64,000 nt of DNA, taken from NCBI GenBank assembly GCA_040954595.2, contig CM082597.2, forward strand, positions 8,122,001 through 8,186,000. The letters run 5' to 3'. A model generated the notes under the pieces. The model was not told where the DNA came from, made no database searches, and saw only the letters and a list, made by a program, of their open reading frames with translations. Positions 1 through 10,705 of this stretch are shown here, piece by piece. The stretch is from Balanoglossus misakiensis (taxonomy: Eukaryota; Hemichordata). A program made the position numbers and the translations under genes. Position 1 is the first letter of the stretch. The number at the start of each line of letters is the position of its first letter.

Positions 1-322
1 GAAATTCAGAAAACATTGTATGACATAAAACAGGTTGACAGAGAGGATGAAATGTTTTCAATAATCTGTACAGTGAATATACAGGAAAAATAGCAACATT
101 ATTCAACAAGTTATACAAGTTATGTGAAAATGTTGCATCAAACTTTGATAGGGAAAATGTGCCATTCAAAGTGTTTGCTTGCAGGTACTGAACCATTTTC
201 AGAATTTTCGATAAATTTTCAGAATTTCTTTGAAATCTTAGGTTTTCTTCAACAGACATAAGTGTTTCCAACACCTTGATGTTTTCAAAAAGAGAAAGTA
301 TTATTTTTGAAATGTGGAATTA

Positions 323-531
323 CTGTAAAACATGTTATTTTCGTGAGCAATAAATTTTTAGCGAAATACGCGAGAACCAAAATAGCGTGAAAATAAAAAG
401 TGGCATAAATTTTTTGCGAAGATAATGATGCAGTGAATGAAATAAGAGAACGCGAAAATTAATACTAGCGAAACAGTGGCCTCTCTCGATATCGCGAAAA
501 TTTCAACTCGCAAAAATAAAGTGTTTTACAG
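323..531. mobile_element. MITE-1 (TA-flanked, CTGTAAAACAC TIR)
   Basis: A ~209-bp palindrome-like element with TIRs related to CTGTAAAACACTTTATTTTC, internal TTTCGCGA motifs and flanking TA, as in Tc1/mariner-type MITEs. It is the most frequent repeat of the window. Confidence 0.9.
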
Positions 532-618
532 TAGTTTGGAACACGGTTATAATAATAAACTACACGCAAAAAACATTAGAGGTTCACCAGAAGACGAAGT
601 GTTAGATCAGAAACTTAC

Positions 619-710
619 CAGACATGTGCAAAGGCTGCAAGGATCAGCCAATGGAACAAACTGTTCACCAGTTTTGTAAATCTGATTCTCAAAGCTACAT
701 TCCAAAGGAC
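619..710 (-). CDS. VWC repeat 9, N-terminal half (copy 1)
   Basis: The exon is flanked by an acceptor (ttacag) and a donor (gtaagt). It encodes an N-half von Willebrand factor C segment ending in the Cys cluster CSLCTCL, with GEQF in place of the usual G-x-x-W. It is 92 nt, with two leading bases and an end on a codon boundary, as in the other VWC N-half exons. Its C-half partner would lie left of the window; the equivalent partner of copy 2 is at 19675-19812. Confidence 0.85.
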
Positions 711-798
711 CTGTAAATGGAACATGACAACTGGTGGTATTATCTAGAGGAAGTGGAAAGTCACTGACTTCTGAAATGTTCTGAATACTAGTACTCTC

Positions 799-1435
799 TT
801 AAAGGCAATAGATCGTCTCACGCGCATGTGTGTAACTTCCCAGCAAATTTTCCGTTCGATGCATTCAAATAGTGGACTGCCTTCGCTTCCTTCCATATTT
901 CATGCGCACCGTATAAGTAGATTCTGGTTTTGTCCCTCCTTTTTACCCAAGCTGGTGTTTTCTCACGATCTCCGACATAGATTATGGTCGCCGCCATCTT
1001 GTCTGTTGTTAGGACAGAGCACTGCCTTAAGGGATTGACTGTTCACTAAATGTCTGTAACCAGCGGCTACAGCTGGAACATGCGTGTGAGACGAGCTAGG
1101 TGCTTTAAAGGGCAGTGATCATCTTATGCGCATGTGCCAAACCAGAGACTCTGGTTACATAAATTGTATACAGTCATTGCCGTAAGGCAGTGTGCTGTCC
1201 TGACAACAGACAAGATGGCGGCAACCATAATCTGTGAGTGATTGGGAAAAACAGCAAATTGGATGAAAAGAAGGGACAAAACTAAAGTCTGGGTGAACAT
1301 GAAATATAGAAGAAAGCGAAGGCAGTCCACTATTTGAATGTATTGAATGCAAACTTTGCACAACACTTGGATTGGATGTAATGTTTGGACACATGAAATA
1401 CACACATGTGCTTAAGACGATCATTGGCCTTTTAC
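799..1435. mobile_element. Foldback element (two ~300-bp inverted arms)
   Basis: The arms at about 799-1095 and 1107-1435 are inverted copies containing GCGCATGTG, CAGTCCACTATTTGAATG and a GATGGCGGC stretch. A single arm also occurs at 61785-62105. It fills the intron between VWC9-N and VWC8-C. Confidence 0.8.
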
Positions 1436-1575
1436 AGTTGTCACTGTGAGCAATAAATTGTATCAAGGAATACATACGCTCAATTGTATTGAAACTTTTT
1501 GTGTTGTAAAAAGTTACCACAGACACGCATTGCATGATTGAACACCATATGTTGATGTACATAAAAAAAACTTAC

Positions 1576-1675
1576 TTGCACAGCGTGGACAGCATTCACC
1601 TGCATCACATAGGATTCTATCTTCGTTACATTCTAACTCAGGACACAATTTGACATCACATGAAACATGACCATC
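1576..1675 (-). CDS. VWC repeat 8, C-terminal half (copy 1)
   Basis: It encodes DGHVSCDVKLCPELEC followed by an acidic loop and the VWC signature CCPRC. The splice sites are tctgtcag and gtaagt. The 100-nt length (one extra base) is typical of C-half exons here. It pairs with 2042-2142. Confidence 0.9.
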
Positions 1676-2041
1676 CTGACAGAAAATACACACACAGACA
1701 ATAAGACAACAACTCATATGGTTATCAATTGATCATACACTTGTTAAAATTCACACACAAACATATTTATCAACATCAGTAAAAATTGAACGATGAATGC
1801 TGGACCGGTTTTACAATTCACCACTTTTGATTGCGATTGACACTTTTTTAAATCAAAGTATTTTATTTTCTTTGCAACAGCTTTGTGGATGTCTAACTGC
1901 TGGGAGATCTAACTTCAACCCTTACGCCAACATGGTTGGTCCAAATCCATTGTTTTCTATGGTAAAGTTGGACTTCCAAACAGGGAAATGGGGTTAAAGG
2001 TTAAAATACATGTAAGACTTGCATCTGGGTTATTCACTTAC

Positions 2042-2142
2042 CATACATATACATGATGTACAAGGATTGAGTTTAAATTCTGTGCCATTCTGATATACAA
2101 TGCCTGTTGTATTATTCTCACAAACTCTTTCCAAAGGCTCTC
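2042..2142 (-). CDS. VWC repeat 8, N-terminal half (copy 1, intact)
   Basis: It encodes an N-half VWC with GTEFKLNPCTSCICM, flanked by tatag and gtaagt. The 101-nt length fits the phase 1 to phase 0 pattern. Its copy 2 counterpart has lost 5 bp, so this is the only intact version of the exon in the window. Confidence 0.85.
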
Positions 2143-2547
2143 CTATATAGGATAAAGAAAACATTATAAAGATACACATATTCACAAGAGAGCATGATTG
2201 ATGTGAGTTCACATGAGTCTCAAAGCCAATCAGAGTGTACAACTTTCAGACCATTCATCTCATGGTTCATTTCCAGGAAATGCAAGTTTTTTTCAATAGT
2301 TTTCCAGGGCTTTCAGTAAAAAAAATTCAATTTTCTGATTTTTTTTTCATTAGTTTTCTATGACTTTTGAAGCCAACAACTGACATTTCCTGAGAGTGAT
2401 TATGCAGATGACATATCAAAAACATCAACAATATTGCAGGACTTTCAGGAATGAATTTCATTTTTATATTTCTGTCTCTTCAACAAGTGTATAAACTTTG
2501 TCAATATTGTCAGAATTTTTTTTACACAGAGTTTAAAAAACACTGAC

Positions 2548-2635
2548 CTGTACATGTTGGGCAACATGCAGAGTTTTCTACTGTGACTCTCTCTGGAGGA
2601 CAATTCAGTGTTGGTAGACACAGCAATATTCCTTC
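2548..2635 (-). CDS. VWC repeat 7, C-terminal half (copy 1)
   Basis: It encodes EGILLCLPTLNCPPERV and then ENSACCPTC, with all the C-half cysteines including CCPxC. The splice sites are tttacag and gtcagt. It is 88 nt and pairs with the N-half in 3550-3723. Confidence 0.88.
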
Positions 2636-2688
2636 CTGTAAACACAAGTTATATGATTCAATCTGGTGTATGTGCACCGTAATGGTCG

Positions 2689-3029
2689 CCTTAAATAGGT
2701 TCCACTTTGCGCTAGGGGGTCAAATCACATTGCATTCTGGGGCAAAAGTCGACAACCCACTGTAGTAAAAGATAGAAGAAATGATATTTTTACTGTATTT
2801 CATGACTTTCTCTGGTCAAACATGTCTGTCTTTGTAGTTACCATATTAAACTCATTAAACTTTTTTCACATTTTGTTATTTTTTCTGTTACAAAGTTTCG
2901 AAATGACCCACCTACACTTTAGCTTATGAACTCCCATTTTTTAAACATGGCAAAAAACGGCCATCTTGAATTGCGTCGACCATTTGAGATTTTCACCACT
3001 CACTTAGGTAGCTTAAAACCTATTTAAGG
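2689..3029. mobile_element. TIR element (CCTTAAATAGGTT ends)
   Basis: Ends ccttaaataggttccac and gcttaaaacctatttaagg are inverted copies. Internal sequence is non-coding. It lies between VWC7 halves. Confidence 0.7.
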
Positions 3030-3039
3030 TAGGGAGAAT

Positions 3040-3540
3040 TATCATACACTGGCATCATGTTCCTATTTAACTTCATGCGAAAGAGAGCCCTCACATCCAT
3101 GCATTTTTTATGTATCATGCACGGCCTGGCTGCCCAATTAAGATCACTGCCATGCATTTCTGAACTGTTTTTGTTCTTGTGGTACACACTTTGCTATCCT
3201 TAAAAAATTCTTATGAAAACACACCAGAATGAGATTTTAACCTGTTTTTTTTTAGTGCTTTGATCGTAGCACAGAGTAAAAAGCTCTCAAGAAATTCATT
3301 GTCTCTTCAAAGCTGATACAATTATTTTACATCTTTATATCCTTTTTGTTCATGATGAATTTCTGTCTATGGTTAATGGAACAAAAATTGTCATTTGTTG
3401 AATATAAATTAGTTGTTGTTTCATTTGTAGTTTAATGCTCTGTTTCCTTGACAACACAAATTAAAGTTGTCATTATAAATATTGTATACACATGTTGGTT
3501 GTAATTGGAGAATAAGACAAGAATTTGCACATTAAGATGT
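3040..3540. other. Intron sequence, no recognised feature
   Basis: AT-rich intronic DNA between VWC7 halves. No exon or clear repeat was seen. The copy 2 equivalent is 22850-23350. Confidence 0.5.
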
Positions 3541-3549
3541 CCACCTTAC

Positions 3550-3723
3550 CGAACACTGGCATTCCAAACATTGGTCGTCATCTGGTTTAAAAATAGCACT
3601 TTCCTTATAAGTGACACCTCTGAATTCACAACCAATACATGCTTGACAACACTGGTTTGGTACTCGCACTGGGTTCTCACACGGTGCTGGACATGTGACA
3701 GTTGTACAGGAGATGTCTTGGTC
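3550..3723 (-). CDS. VWC repeat 6 C-half fused to VWC repeat 7 N-half (copy 1)
   Basis: A single 174-nt exon encodes DQDISCTTVTCPAPCENP, then CCQACIGC (end of one VWC), then the next N-half ending CLECQCS. Pro of CCPxC is replaced by Gln. Fusion of the C-half and the next N-half in one exon also occurs at 5923-6099. A MITE sits about 50 bp upstream. Confidence 0.9.
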
Positions 3724-3771
3724 CTGTCAACACAAGAAACAAAAACGTCCAAGTTACAAACAAGAGAAGTA

Positions 3772-3980
3772 GTGTAAAACACTTTATTTTCGCGAGTTGA
3801 AATTTTCGCGATATTGAAAGCTGCCACTGTTTTGCGAGTATTAATTTTCACGTTCTCTTATTTATATTCACTCCATTGTTATCTTCAAAAAATATTTACG
3901 CTACTTTTTATTTTCACGTTATTTTGGCTCTTGCGTATTCCGCAAAAATGTATTGCTCGCGAAAATAAAGTGTTTTGCAG
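3772..3980. mobile_element. MITE-1
   Basis: Full-length copy with both TIRs, in the intron upstream of the VWC6/7 exon. Confidence 0.88.
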
Positions 3981-4290
3981 TATGTAAAGTACACTAGCTA
4001 CACAAGATAGCATAATCTTGTTAGATAACAAGATTAAAAATTATTATATAAATAGCCAAAAGTACAGATCTAGAAATCTAATTACTGAGATATATGACAA
4101 GAAGCAAAGATCCACAAAAAATGAAAGCTCATCAGAACAGCAGAATGTGACACTGTACACTGTGTTGCTGCACAGAAAAATCTTGGCATGAACACACTGC
4201 ATGTGCTTATAACAATCAAAGCCAAAAGTGCTCTGCATGTGCTTATAACAATCAAAGCCAAAAGTGCCTAACACAAGATATATTATTCAT

Positions 4291-4634
4291 TAAAGGGACA
4301 AAGTCTCTCTTCTTCCCCATTTTTAATTAATTATGTTTGATACAAGACACCGTTTATGTTATTCTACATGTGGATTTATAGGGAATCGACGTTCAACCAC
4401 ACACTACTTCCATCCCACTTGTAGACGATAGGGGAAAATCTCGCCAAAATGAATAATCAGTCTCTACCATTTATTCATTTTGGGCGAGTTTTTATTTTCA
4501 TATCATACAAGCGGGATGGAAGTTGTGTGTGGTTGAACGTTCATTCACTACATGTACATATACACATGTACATTAACATAACCAGTGTCTTATATCAGAT
4601 ATAATTAATTGGAAAGGGGCAGCGTCCCTTTAAA
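4291..4634. mobile_element. MITE-3 foldback (AAAGGGACAAAGTCTCTCTC TIR)
   Basis: A ~340-bp long-TIR element. The arms contain gtttgatacaagacaccg and CTCGCCaAAATGAATaA near the centre, with a GGATGGAAGTTGTGTGTGG arm motif. At least eight copies or parts occur in the window. Confidence 0.88.
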
Positions 4635-4656
4635 CCCACCAATCAAAGTAACTTAC

Positions 4657-4742
4657 ATCACATATACATGTTGTACAGGGATCATCTTGAAGAGTCCACA
4701 TGTCACCATGGTGATACGTTGTGCCATCAATGACCCGACAGT
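4657..4742 (-). CDS. VWC repeat 6, N-terminal half (copy 1)
   Basis: It encodes CRVIDGTTYHHGDMWTLQDD and then CTTCICD, a canonical N-half with the conserved Trp. The splice sites are ttgtttag and gtaagt. It is 86 nt with the expected phase, and its C-half is in 3550-3723. Confidence 0.9.
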
Positions 4743-5108
4743 CTAAACAAAGAGACAAAGAAGACACTTTATACAGTGCTATGTCGCTCTGGTTGAAGAC
4801 ATGATGATATGGCCAACAGGAATACCAGTATCTGGGTGTTCAAATTATATAGAATTCTTCTGTTTTGCGGTATTAAAATTGTTTTTTATATTTTGTCATT
4901 TTTCTGATCAATATACTGGTATTGTGTAAAATTCGATTGATTGATTGGTGTGTGCTTTGTTCACAGCCTGAGCACTTACTCAGCAATTGATAACCCATAC
5001 AGGAAAGATCACAACAAGTGATGACACATTGAGGAGAGATCACAACAAGTGATGACTCATAGAGGAGGAAGCACAGCATGTGATGACTCATCTAACCTGT
5101 CCACTTAC

Positions 5109-5201
5109 CTAGACATTTAGGACAGCACTGCCCTGGTACACATGCAAAATTAAAGATGTTGTGGCTTCACACACTGTTAAATTACAAGTCAAAGTACCAT
5201 C
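5109..5201 (-). pseudogene. VWC repeat 5, C-half, with 1-nt frame break (copy 1)
   Basis: The first part reads DGTLTCNLTVCEATT; the C-terminal part CVPGQCCPKC is in a different frame. The exon is 93 nt, whereas every other C-half exon has one extra base (88, 100, 100). One extra base in the A run near 5147-5150 would account for both the frame and the length. The same lesion is in copy 2 (24920-25012), so it predates the duplication or is a systematic homopolymer miscall. Confidence 0.75.
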
Positions 5202-5552
5202 CTGTAAATACAAATTATTTAATGGGTTATTATTATAGAAATTATGGACGACCATTGACCCTGACCCTGACCATTGATACTTTTAATAGTGAAGGAATGT
5301 ATGTGTGCACCAATGTTCATGATGCATGTAGACTAGACAATGTTTCTCCTACGTGTATTAGTGGAACATTTTTGTTTGGGTTATAAGGTCTCTGTACGTA
5401 TGATTTTTAGTTTGTATGCATTTTTCCATAGCTTATGCGTACAGTGTAGGTAACTCGAAAAAAAAAAAAAAACCTTAAGTCTTGGCATGAACACACGGCG
5501 TGTGCTTATAACCCTCAAAGCCAAAAGTGCTTTAACACAAGATGTATTCTTC

Positions 5553-5906
5553 ATTAAAAGGACAAAGTCTCTCTCTCGCAGCCCTTTATCCATTAATTAT
5601 GTTTGATACAAGACACCGTTTATGTTATTGTACATGTGGATATATAATGAATCAAAGTTCAACCACCCACAATTTCTATCCCGTTTGTAGACACGAGAGT
5701 GAAAACTCGCCGAAATAAATAATTGGTCTCTACCATTTATCCATTTTGGGCGAGTTTTTACTCTCATATCCTACAAACGGGACGGAAGTTGTGTGTGGTT
5801 GAAAGTTGATTCACTGCATGTATATATCCACATGTAGAATAACATAAACAATGTCTTGTATCAAACATAATTAATGGAAAGGGGCAGCTAGAGAGAGACT
5901 TTGTGC
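5553..5906. mobile_element. MITE-3 foldback
   Basis: Second copy; its right end lies about 17 bp from exon 5923-6099. Confidence 0.87.
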
Positions 5907-5922
5907 AGTGATGAGAACTTAC

Positions 5923-6099
5923 CAGACACAGGCAGGATCTACACACATCACCAAGAGGGTTGAAGCGATCACCATCGTCATACAAGATATTATTGTATTC
6001 ACACAGACTACAGTCTGGACAGCAATCAGAAGCTGTGTACAGTCCATGCTCACATGTTACTGGGCACTCTAATTCTGTACAGGTAATCTTGGAATCAGG
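5923..6099 (-). CDS. VWC repeat 4 C-half fused to VWC repeat 5 N-half (copy 1)
   Basis: The 177-nt exon encodes DSKITCTELECPVTCEHG, then DCCPDCSLCEYN, then the N-half ending CRSCLCL. The splice sites are tctttcag and gtaagt. The preceding repeat 4 N-half is at 6828-6916. MITEs abut both ends of the exon within about 35 bp. Confidence 0.9.
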
Positions 6100-6131
6100 C
6101 TGAAAGAGGAACGACAACAATCAGGTTCATA

Positions 6132-6339
6132 CTATAAAACACTTTACTTTCACGAGTTGAAATTTTCACGATATCGAGAGAGGCCACTGTTTCGCGAGTA
6201 TTAATTTTCACATTCTCTTATTTCATTCACTGCATCGTTATCTTCAAGAAAATGTTATGTGACTTTTTATTTTCACACCATTTTGGCTCTCGTGTATTTC
6301 GCAAAAATTTATTGCTCGCAAAAAAAAAGTATTTTACAG
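6132..6339. mobile_element. MITE-1
   Basis: Full-length copy about 30 bp upstream of exon 5923-6099. Confidence 0.88.
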
Positions 6340-6827
6340 TATCAGTTAGCCATACCGTCTTTTCCAAAACATGGTGATGTACAGGTTTTTAATCAAATTC
6401 TATTTTGGTTTCGTTAAATGTCGTTAAAATAATGTTATGTAGTAGTCGTGTATTTTGCTGCCTTCATGGCAAGTCGACTGAGATCAAATCATCTGGAAAA
6501 CAGGAAAACAATGGCTCTGTTTCTGGGACTGTCTGTAGCACTTTGGCTGAAGTAGGAGCTTATTTATTTATGTTTACTTTTACAGTGGATTATATTTACT
6601 GACAAGTTTAGTTACAGAAATAAATGTGTTTTTAATTTGACAACTATTGTTATTTTCACTGTCACCCAACCTCGGTTTGGTTTGATTTGAAGCATCAGAG
6701 TAATGAAATAATGGGAATGATTCAACAATTAAATTTCAACGGGTTGGCCAGGGGTTTTGGCAAAACTAAAAAAAATATTTTTTTTACCAGACTTTGAACT
6801 TCTGACATCATCTATAAGTTGACATAC

Positions 6828-6916
6828 CTGACATGTACATTGCAGACACAGGTCAAATTCTGTACACATTTGTCCAGGTTGATACTCTGTACCATCCCCT
6901 GCCACACATACTGGAT
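6828..6916 (-). CDS. VWC repeat 4, N-terminal half (copy 1; Trp to Cys)
   Basis: The exon encodes DPVCVAGDGTEYQPGQMC and then CLQCTCQ. The position of the conserved VWC Trp (GQMW in copy 2) is Cys here, giving an extra, possibly unpaired cysteine. It is 89 nt with the expected phase. The intron downstream of repeat 3, which separates this exon from 9167-9266, received the LINE. Confidence 0.85.
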
Positions 6917-7085
6917 CTACCAATAAAGTTCAAATACACATTGTTGAGATGGAAATTGTTACATTCCCATGCAGTCCACTGAAGGGGTCCAGTGTGTAAC
7001 CCATTGCATGGATTGGTTACGCAAAGTGCCCTCATGTGACAAACTTCAGTCTAGATTAGTTTTTCCTTCGTTGAACTTGAAGATA

Positions 7086-7419
7086 ACTTTAAAGAGACAA
7101 AAAGTTTCTCTCTCGCTGCCCTTTTACCATTAATAATGTTTGACACAAGACACGGTTTATGTTATTCTACATGTGGATAGATATAACTTTATTTATTTAT
7201 AAAAATTAATAAAAAATAAATAAATAAATAAACTTCCATTCCATATGTAGCATATGAGAATAAAAATCTCGCCAAAATGAATAAATGGTAAACACCGATT
7301 ATTCATGTTGGCGAGTTTTTTCACTCTTGTCTACAAGTAGAATGGAAGTTGTGTGTGGTCGAATGTTGATTCACAATACACGTATATCCACATGTAGAAT
7401 AACATAACAGTTTCTTGTC
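7086..7419. mobile_element. MITE-3 foldback, interrupted by the LINE
   Basis: The right terminal bases continue after the LINE at 9066-9090. A local AT-rich (aaataaataaataa) tract lies in the left arm. Confidence 0.85.
7405..7419. repeat. LINE target-site duplication, left
   Basis: taacagtttcttgtc immediately precedes the LINE and matches the right copy exactly. Confidence 0.95.
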
Positions 7420-8973
7420 TTCTTCAAAACGAAAGGGTTATGGGTAGGTTCCTGGAAAAATAAACCGGAAGTGTATGCCGGTATTAAGTGGCCAAGTCAG
7501 CCAATTAAATCTCTTGGTACTTTCTTTTCAAATGACCCAGCAACTGGTATCGATGCTATCTTAAATAATAAGTGTTTGTCCATTGAAAGTTTACTAACTC
7601 AGTGGTCTCTCAGGAGACTGACTTTTTTTGGTAAAATCACTGTTATAAAATCTCTTGCTGTAGCGAAAATTGTGTATCTTCTAAACACTTGTAATGTTCC
7701 GTGTACATTCTTAAAACGCTTGGAAAAACTTTTTTTCAACTTTTTATGGAGTTCCAAAACTGACAAGATAAAGCGTGACACCATCATAGGTGACTATAAT
7801 CAAGGTGGTTTGAAAATGCTTGATATTTTTTCCCAATACAAGTCATTTCTTTCATCCTGGGTAACGCGGCTTTTGACAAATGAAGGGAATAACTGTGTAC
7901 CATCATGGAAATGTATTCCGTTATTTTATTTACATAGACTGAATCTGGATAAGGTTATTTTTCATATGAATCTTGAGGACCCCATACACTGTCCTGATTT
8001 AGAAGGGTTGCCATTTTTTTACAAACAATGTATACTTGCATGGCATGAAGCTGGCGGTGGGTACATTGTACCTAATGACGCCAAAGATGTTATGAAGCAA
8101 GTTATCTGGTGTAACAAGCATATACGCTTTAAAGGCAAGACTCTGTACTTTAAGCACTGGATTAAAGCGGGTATTTTATTCCTTGGCGACATTGTAGATT
8201 CAGATGGAACGTTTCGGTCTGATTGGATTTCGAGTAACCTACGTTATAAGCATAATCTGGTTTCAGAGTTATTTATGTTGTACAACGCAGTTCCAAGGCA
8301 TTGGTGTGAACTGGTGAGACAGTCGAATATGATATTTAATTTGACCACTACTACTTTGCCGACACCTACTGTTTTTTTAAATCACAAATGTCTGTACAAG
8401 TCCGCTTTGTGTGTTACTACTAATGAATTTTACTGGACTTTTGTCCATAAGAAATTTAAAAGACCATGGATTCCTAACATGTGGAACAGAGTCCTTAATT
8501 TGGGACCTGAGCTGAATTGGTCTCATCTATGGTATTATCGTATTATACAGTTAACTCCAGAAAGAAAATTGTCAAATTTTATGTATAAATTTATGTATGA
8601 TATTCTTCCAAATGATGCAAATCTGTATAAATGGAAATTAGCTAGAACAAAAAACTGTAACATTTGTAATGTAACAAATGATATCTTCCATATGTTTATT
8701 ACGTGCGATAGAGTAACTCTGTTTTGGAAAGAATTTCATGACTTTCTGTTAAACACACAAAACTGCCATGTAGAAATCTGTATGAGAAATCTATTGTGTG
8801 GCTTTGAACAGCATGACAAATATGTCAACCTCTTATTAATCATAGCTATGTTTACAATCTACAAATCATGGATAATGTACAAGGAAACAGAAAACCTCAG
8901 TAAAATAAACATCTTTGACCTTTTTATGGTTGAACTAAAAATTAGACAGGAAAATGAATGCTACCGTCCTTAA
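7420..8973 (+). CDS. LINE ORF2 C-terminal fragment (post-RT region), no own start
   Basis: An uninterrupted frame runs from the truncation point to TAA at 8971. It contains the features that follow the reverse transcriptase palm in L1/Tx1-clade ORF2: SLGTFFSND, WSLRRLTFFGKITVIKSLA, a segment with KIKRDTIIGD and GGLKMLDI, and a C-terminal zinc-knuckle-like CNICNVTNDIFHMFITC. The endonuclease and the catalytic palm are absent, so it cannot transpose by itself. The lack of stops and the intact target duplication indicate a young insertion. Confidence 0.93.
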   Translation, partial: FFKTKGLWVGSWKNKPEVYAGIKWPSQPIKSLGTFFSNDPATGIDAILNNKCLSIESLLTQWSLRRLTFFGKITVIKSLAVAKIVYLLNTCNVPCTFLKRLEKLFFNFLWSSKTDKIKRDTIIGDYNQGGLKMLDIFSQYKSFLSSWVTRLLTNEGNNCVPSWKCIPLFYLHRLNLDKVIFHMNLEDPIHCPDLEGLPFFYKQCILAWHEAGGGYIVPNDAKDVMKQVIWCNKHIRFKGKTLYFKHWIKAGILFLGDIVDSDGTFRSDWISSNLRYKHNLVSELFMLYNAVPRHWCELVRQSNMIFNLTTTTLPTPTVFLNHKCLYKSALCVTTNEFYWTFVHKKFKRPWIPNMWNRVLNLGPELNWSHLWYYRIIQLTPERKLSNFMYKFMYDILPNDANLYKWKLARTKNCNICNVTNDIFHMFITCDRVTLFWKEFHDFLLNTQNCHVEICMRNLLCGFEQHDKYVNLLLIIAMFTIYKSWIMYKETENLSKINIFDLFMVELKIRQENECYRP

Positions 8974-9025
8974 GTTAGATATTTATTTACATTAATTGAC
9001 ATGTATACTTCTTGCTCTGTCTAAA

Positions 9026-9065
<40 letters not shown>
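7420..9065 (+). mobile_element. 5'-truncated LINE (Tx1/L1-like) insertion, antisense to host gene
   Basis: A 1646-bp insertion is present in copy 1 only. It is bounded by perfect 15-bp target-site duplications at 7405-7419 and 9066-9080, while copy 2 has a single copy of that site (near 27229). It ends in about 38 A residues (9028-9065). The reading frame is open from the first base, so the 5' part of ORF2 is missing, which is typical of target-primed reverse transcription. It landed in the end of a MITE inside an intron. Confidence 0.97.
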
Positions 9066-9067
<2 letters not shown>

Positions 9068-9080
9068 ACAGTTTCTTGTC
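9066..9080. repeat. LINE target-site duplication, right
   Basis: taacagtttcttgtc directly follows the poly(A) tail. The flank continues as in uninterrupted copy 2. Confidence 0.95.
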
Positions 9081-9166
9081 CCTTGAAGAACAGAAAATTA
9101 TTTAATCTCAGAAAATTCTGATACATAACACTTGACTTTAAGATCTTGTATCTGATATTTCCTTAC

Positions 9167-9266
9167 TTTCTTGACACACTGGACAGCAACTATCCTCTAC
9201 AAGGATGGGGTTGTCACATTCCAGTATTGGGCAAATTTCCATGTTACCACATTTTACATTCGCCAA
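9167..9266 (-). CDS. VWC repeat 3, C-terminal half (copy 1)
   Basis: It encodes LANVKCGNMEICPILECDNP and then DSCCPVC, with all C-half cysteines. It is 100 nt with splice sites tgcatag and gtaagg. The N-half is the next upstream exon at 9727-9800. Confidence 0.9.
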
Positions 9267-9726
9267 CTATGCAGACATGGAGAGACATCAGTTTAGTGTG
9301 GAAGAGATAGCATGGGTGCATGGGGATGGGGAGGTGGACTAGGCAAGGTGGAACTGAGAGGGGGCAGAGGGTGAGGGTGTCATGGGCAGTTCAATAACAG
9401 TAACATATGATCTGTCAAATTATAAATGGAATAAGAAAGTTATTTTGTTCAGAAGGGACTTTACCTTCTGTTGGTATAACAACAATTCAAAGAAAATTAA
9501 TCACAAATATTACATTGGAATTATTTACTTTCATTTATTGCTTGAGCAAATAAGTAGACGTGACATAGCCTACACTGTAGCCTGGCCAATCCATGTCTTT
9601 GTCAGAAACACTTTCGCTGATGTCATACTCAGGTTTTTTACGTGTAACCAATGATATCTATGACTTTTATTATTTGGGAAATTTTCTCAGATTAAAACAC
9701 TCGATAAAATTATTATATTAACTTAC

Positions 9727-9800
9727 TGTACAAAGACAAGTTATGCAGCCATCTTTGATTGTGTTCATATTCTGTATATACTGACCATCATACAGACAAT
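9727..9800 (-). CDS. VWC repeat 3, N-terminal half (copy 1)
   Basis: It encodes DCLYDGQYIQNMNTIKDG and then CITCLCT, a short N-half lacking the usual Trp. The splice sites are tttgcag and gtaagt, and the length is 74 nt with the expected phase. Confidence 0.85.
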
Positions 9801-10056
9801 CTGCAAAGAATTAATAACATCACATTATGAGTAAAAAAACCATTCTGGTCAATCAGACTTCAGTCAAGGAGAGTATTATTAAAACAAAAGTTATTTATAA
9901 CCATTTGCCCAGTGAATGTTTTCAAGAGGTTTGAGAAAATGCTATGCAGCCATGCACTGTTTTCTATATCCACTAGATATGTTCAACTCAGCTGTAATTC
10001 ATTACAGCCCTAGTATTTCTCGTGTTTATCCATTTTTCATCATCGAAAATTGCCTG

Positions 10057-10216
10057 TGGATGATAAAATGCGCCCTCTTTTGGTGAACTCTGCCTACCAC
10101 CTGACCTTCTACCTAGCTATACTTGACTAGTAAGGCAAGTAGGCAAGTAGGCGGTCAGCTGGAGGGGTCAGGCGGTAGGCAGAGTTCACCAAAAGGGGGC
10201 GCATTTTATCATCCAT
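10057..10216. repeat. Hairpin element with ~65-bp arms
   Basis: The arms start tggatgataaaatgcgccc and end in its inverse, enclosing a TACCACCTGACC / GGTCAGGCGGTA segment. Confidence 0.8.
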
Positions 10217-10531
10217 TGTTTATAATGTGTAGTGTATGAGCAGAGAAGCCTCAGTGTTCCGGTTAGAACCGTATCGATAAGACAAAGACAGAAGAGTTGA
10301 CCGACAACAAATTTATTCAGTTTATATCATATAATTCTTACTTAAACGTTCCCTGAATAAATCCCTGTGATTTAAGTATACATATCATTCCATGGTAGCA
10401 TGAGTTTCTGCTTTACTACAAATTCATTCTCCCAATCCTGACTAGATTTGAGATGCAGATCATCCTTATGTAAATGAATGCTTCATCAATAAACTTGATG
10501 ACACAAAAGATCTAACTACATGTTCGGTTAC

Positions 10532-10705
10532 CTTGACAACTATGACAGCAATGTCCAGGGTTGGGCAATGGATGTGTGCATTCATGTTTACATATCTGTT
10601 TGACACAAGTTACAATTCCTTCACTACAGGTACAGATTTCACATTCATCAACAGGACTGGTCCATGTAGAATTGTGGTGATATTCTATATTGTTGAATAC
10701 ACAAC
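10532..10705 (-). CDS. VWC repeat 2, complete in one exon (copy 1)
   Basis: This is the only VWC here encoded by a single symmetric (1-1) 174-nt exon. It begins CVFNNIEYHHNSTW, has CEICTC and CVKQICKHEC, and ends CCHSCQ, with His in place of Pro in CCPxC. Confidence 0.9.

Noticed and set aside
3505-3777. Plus-strand 90-codon frame present in both copies
   Set aside because: Antisense shadow of the VWC6/7 exon; it has no independent support.
7420-9065. Autonomous retrotransposon
   Set aside because: The endonuclease and the reverse transcriptase palm are missing; it is a truncated, non-autonomous copy.
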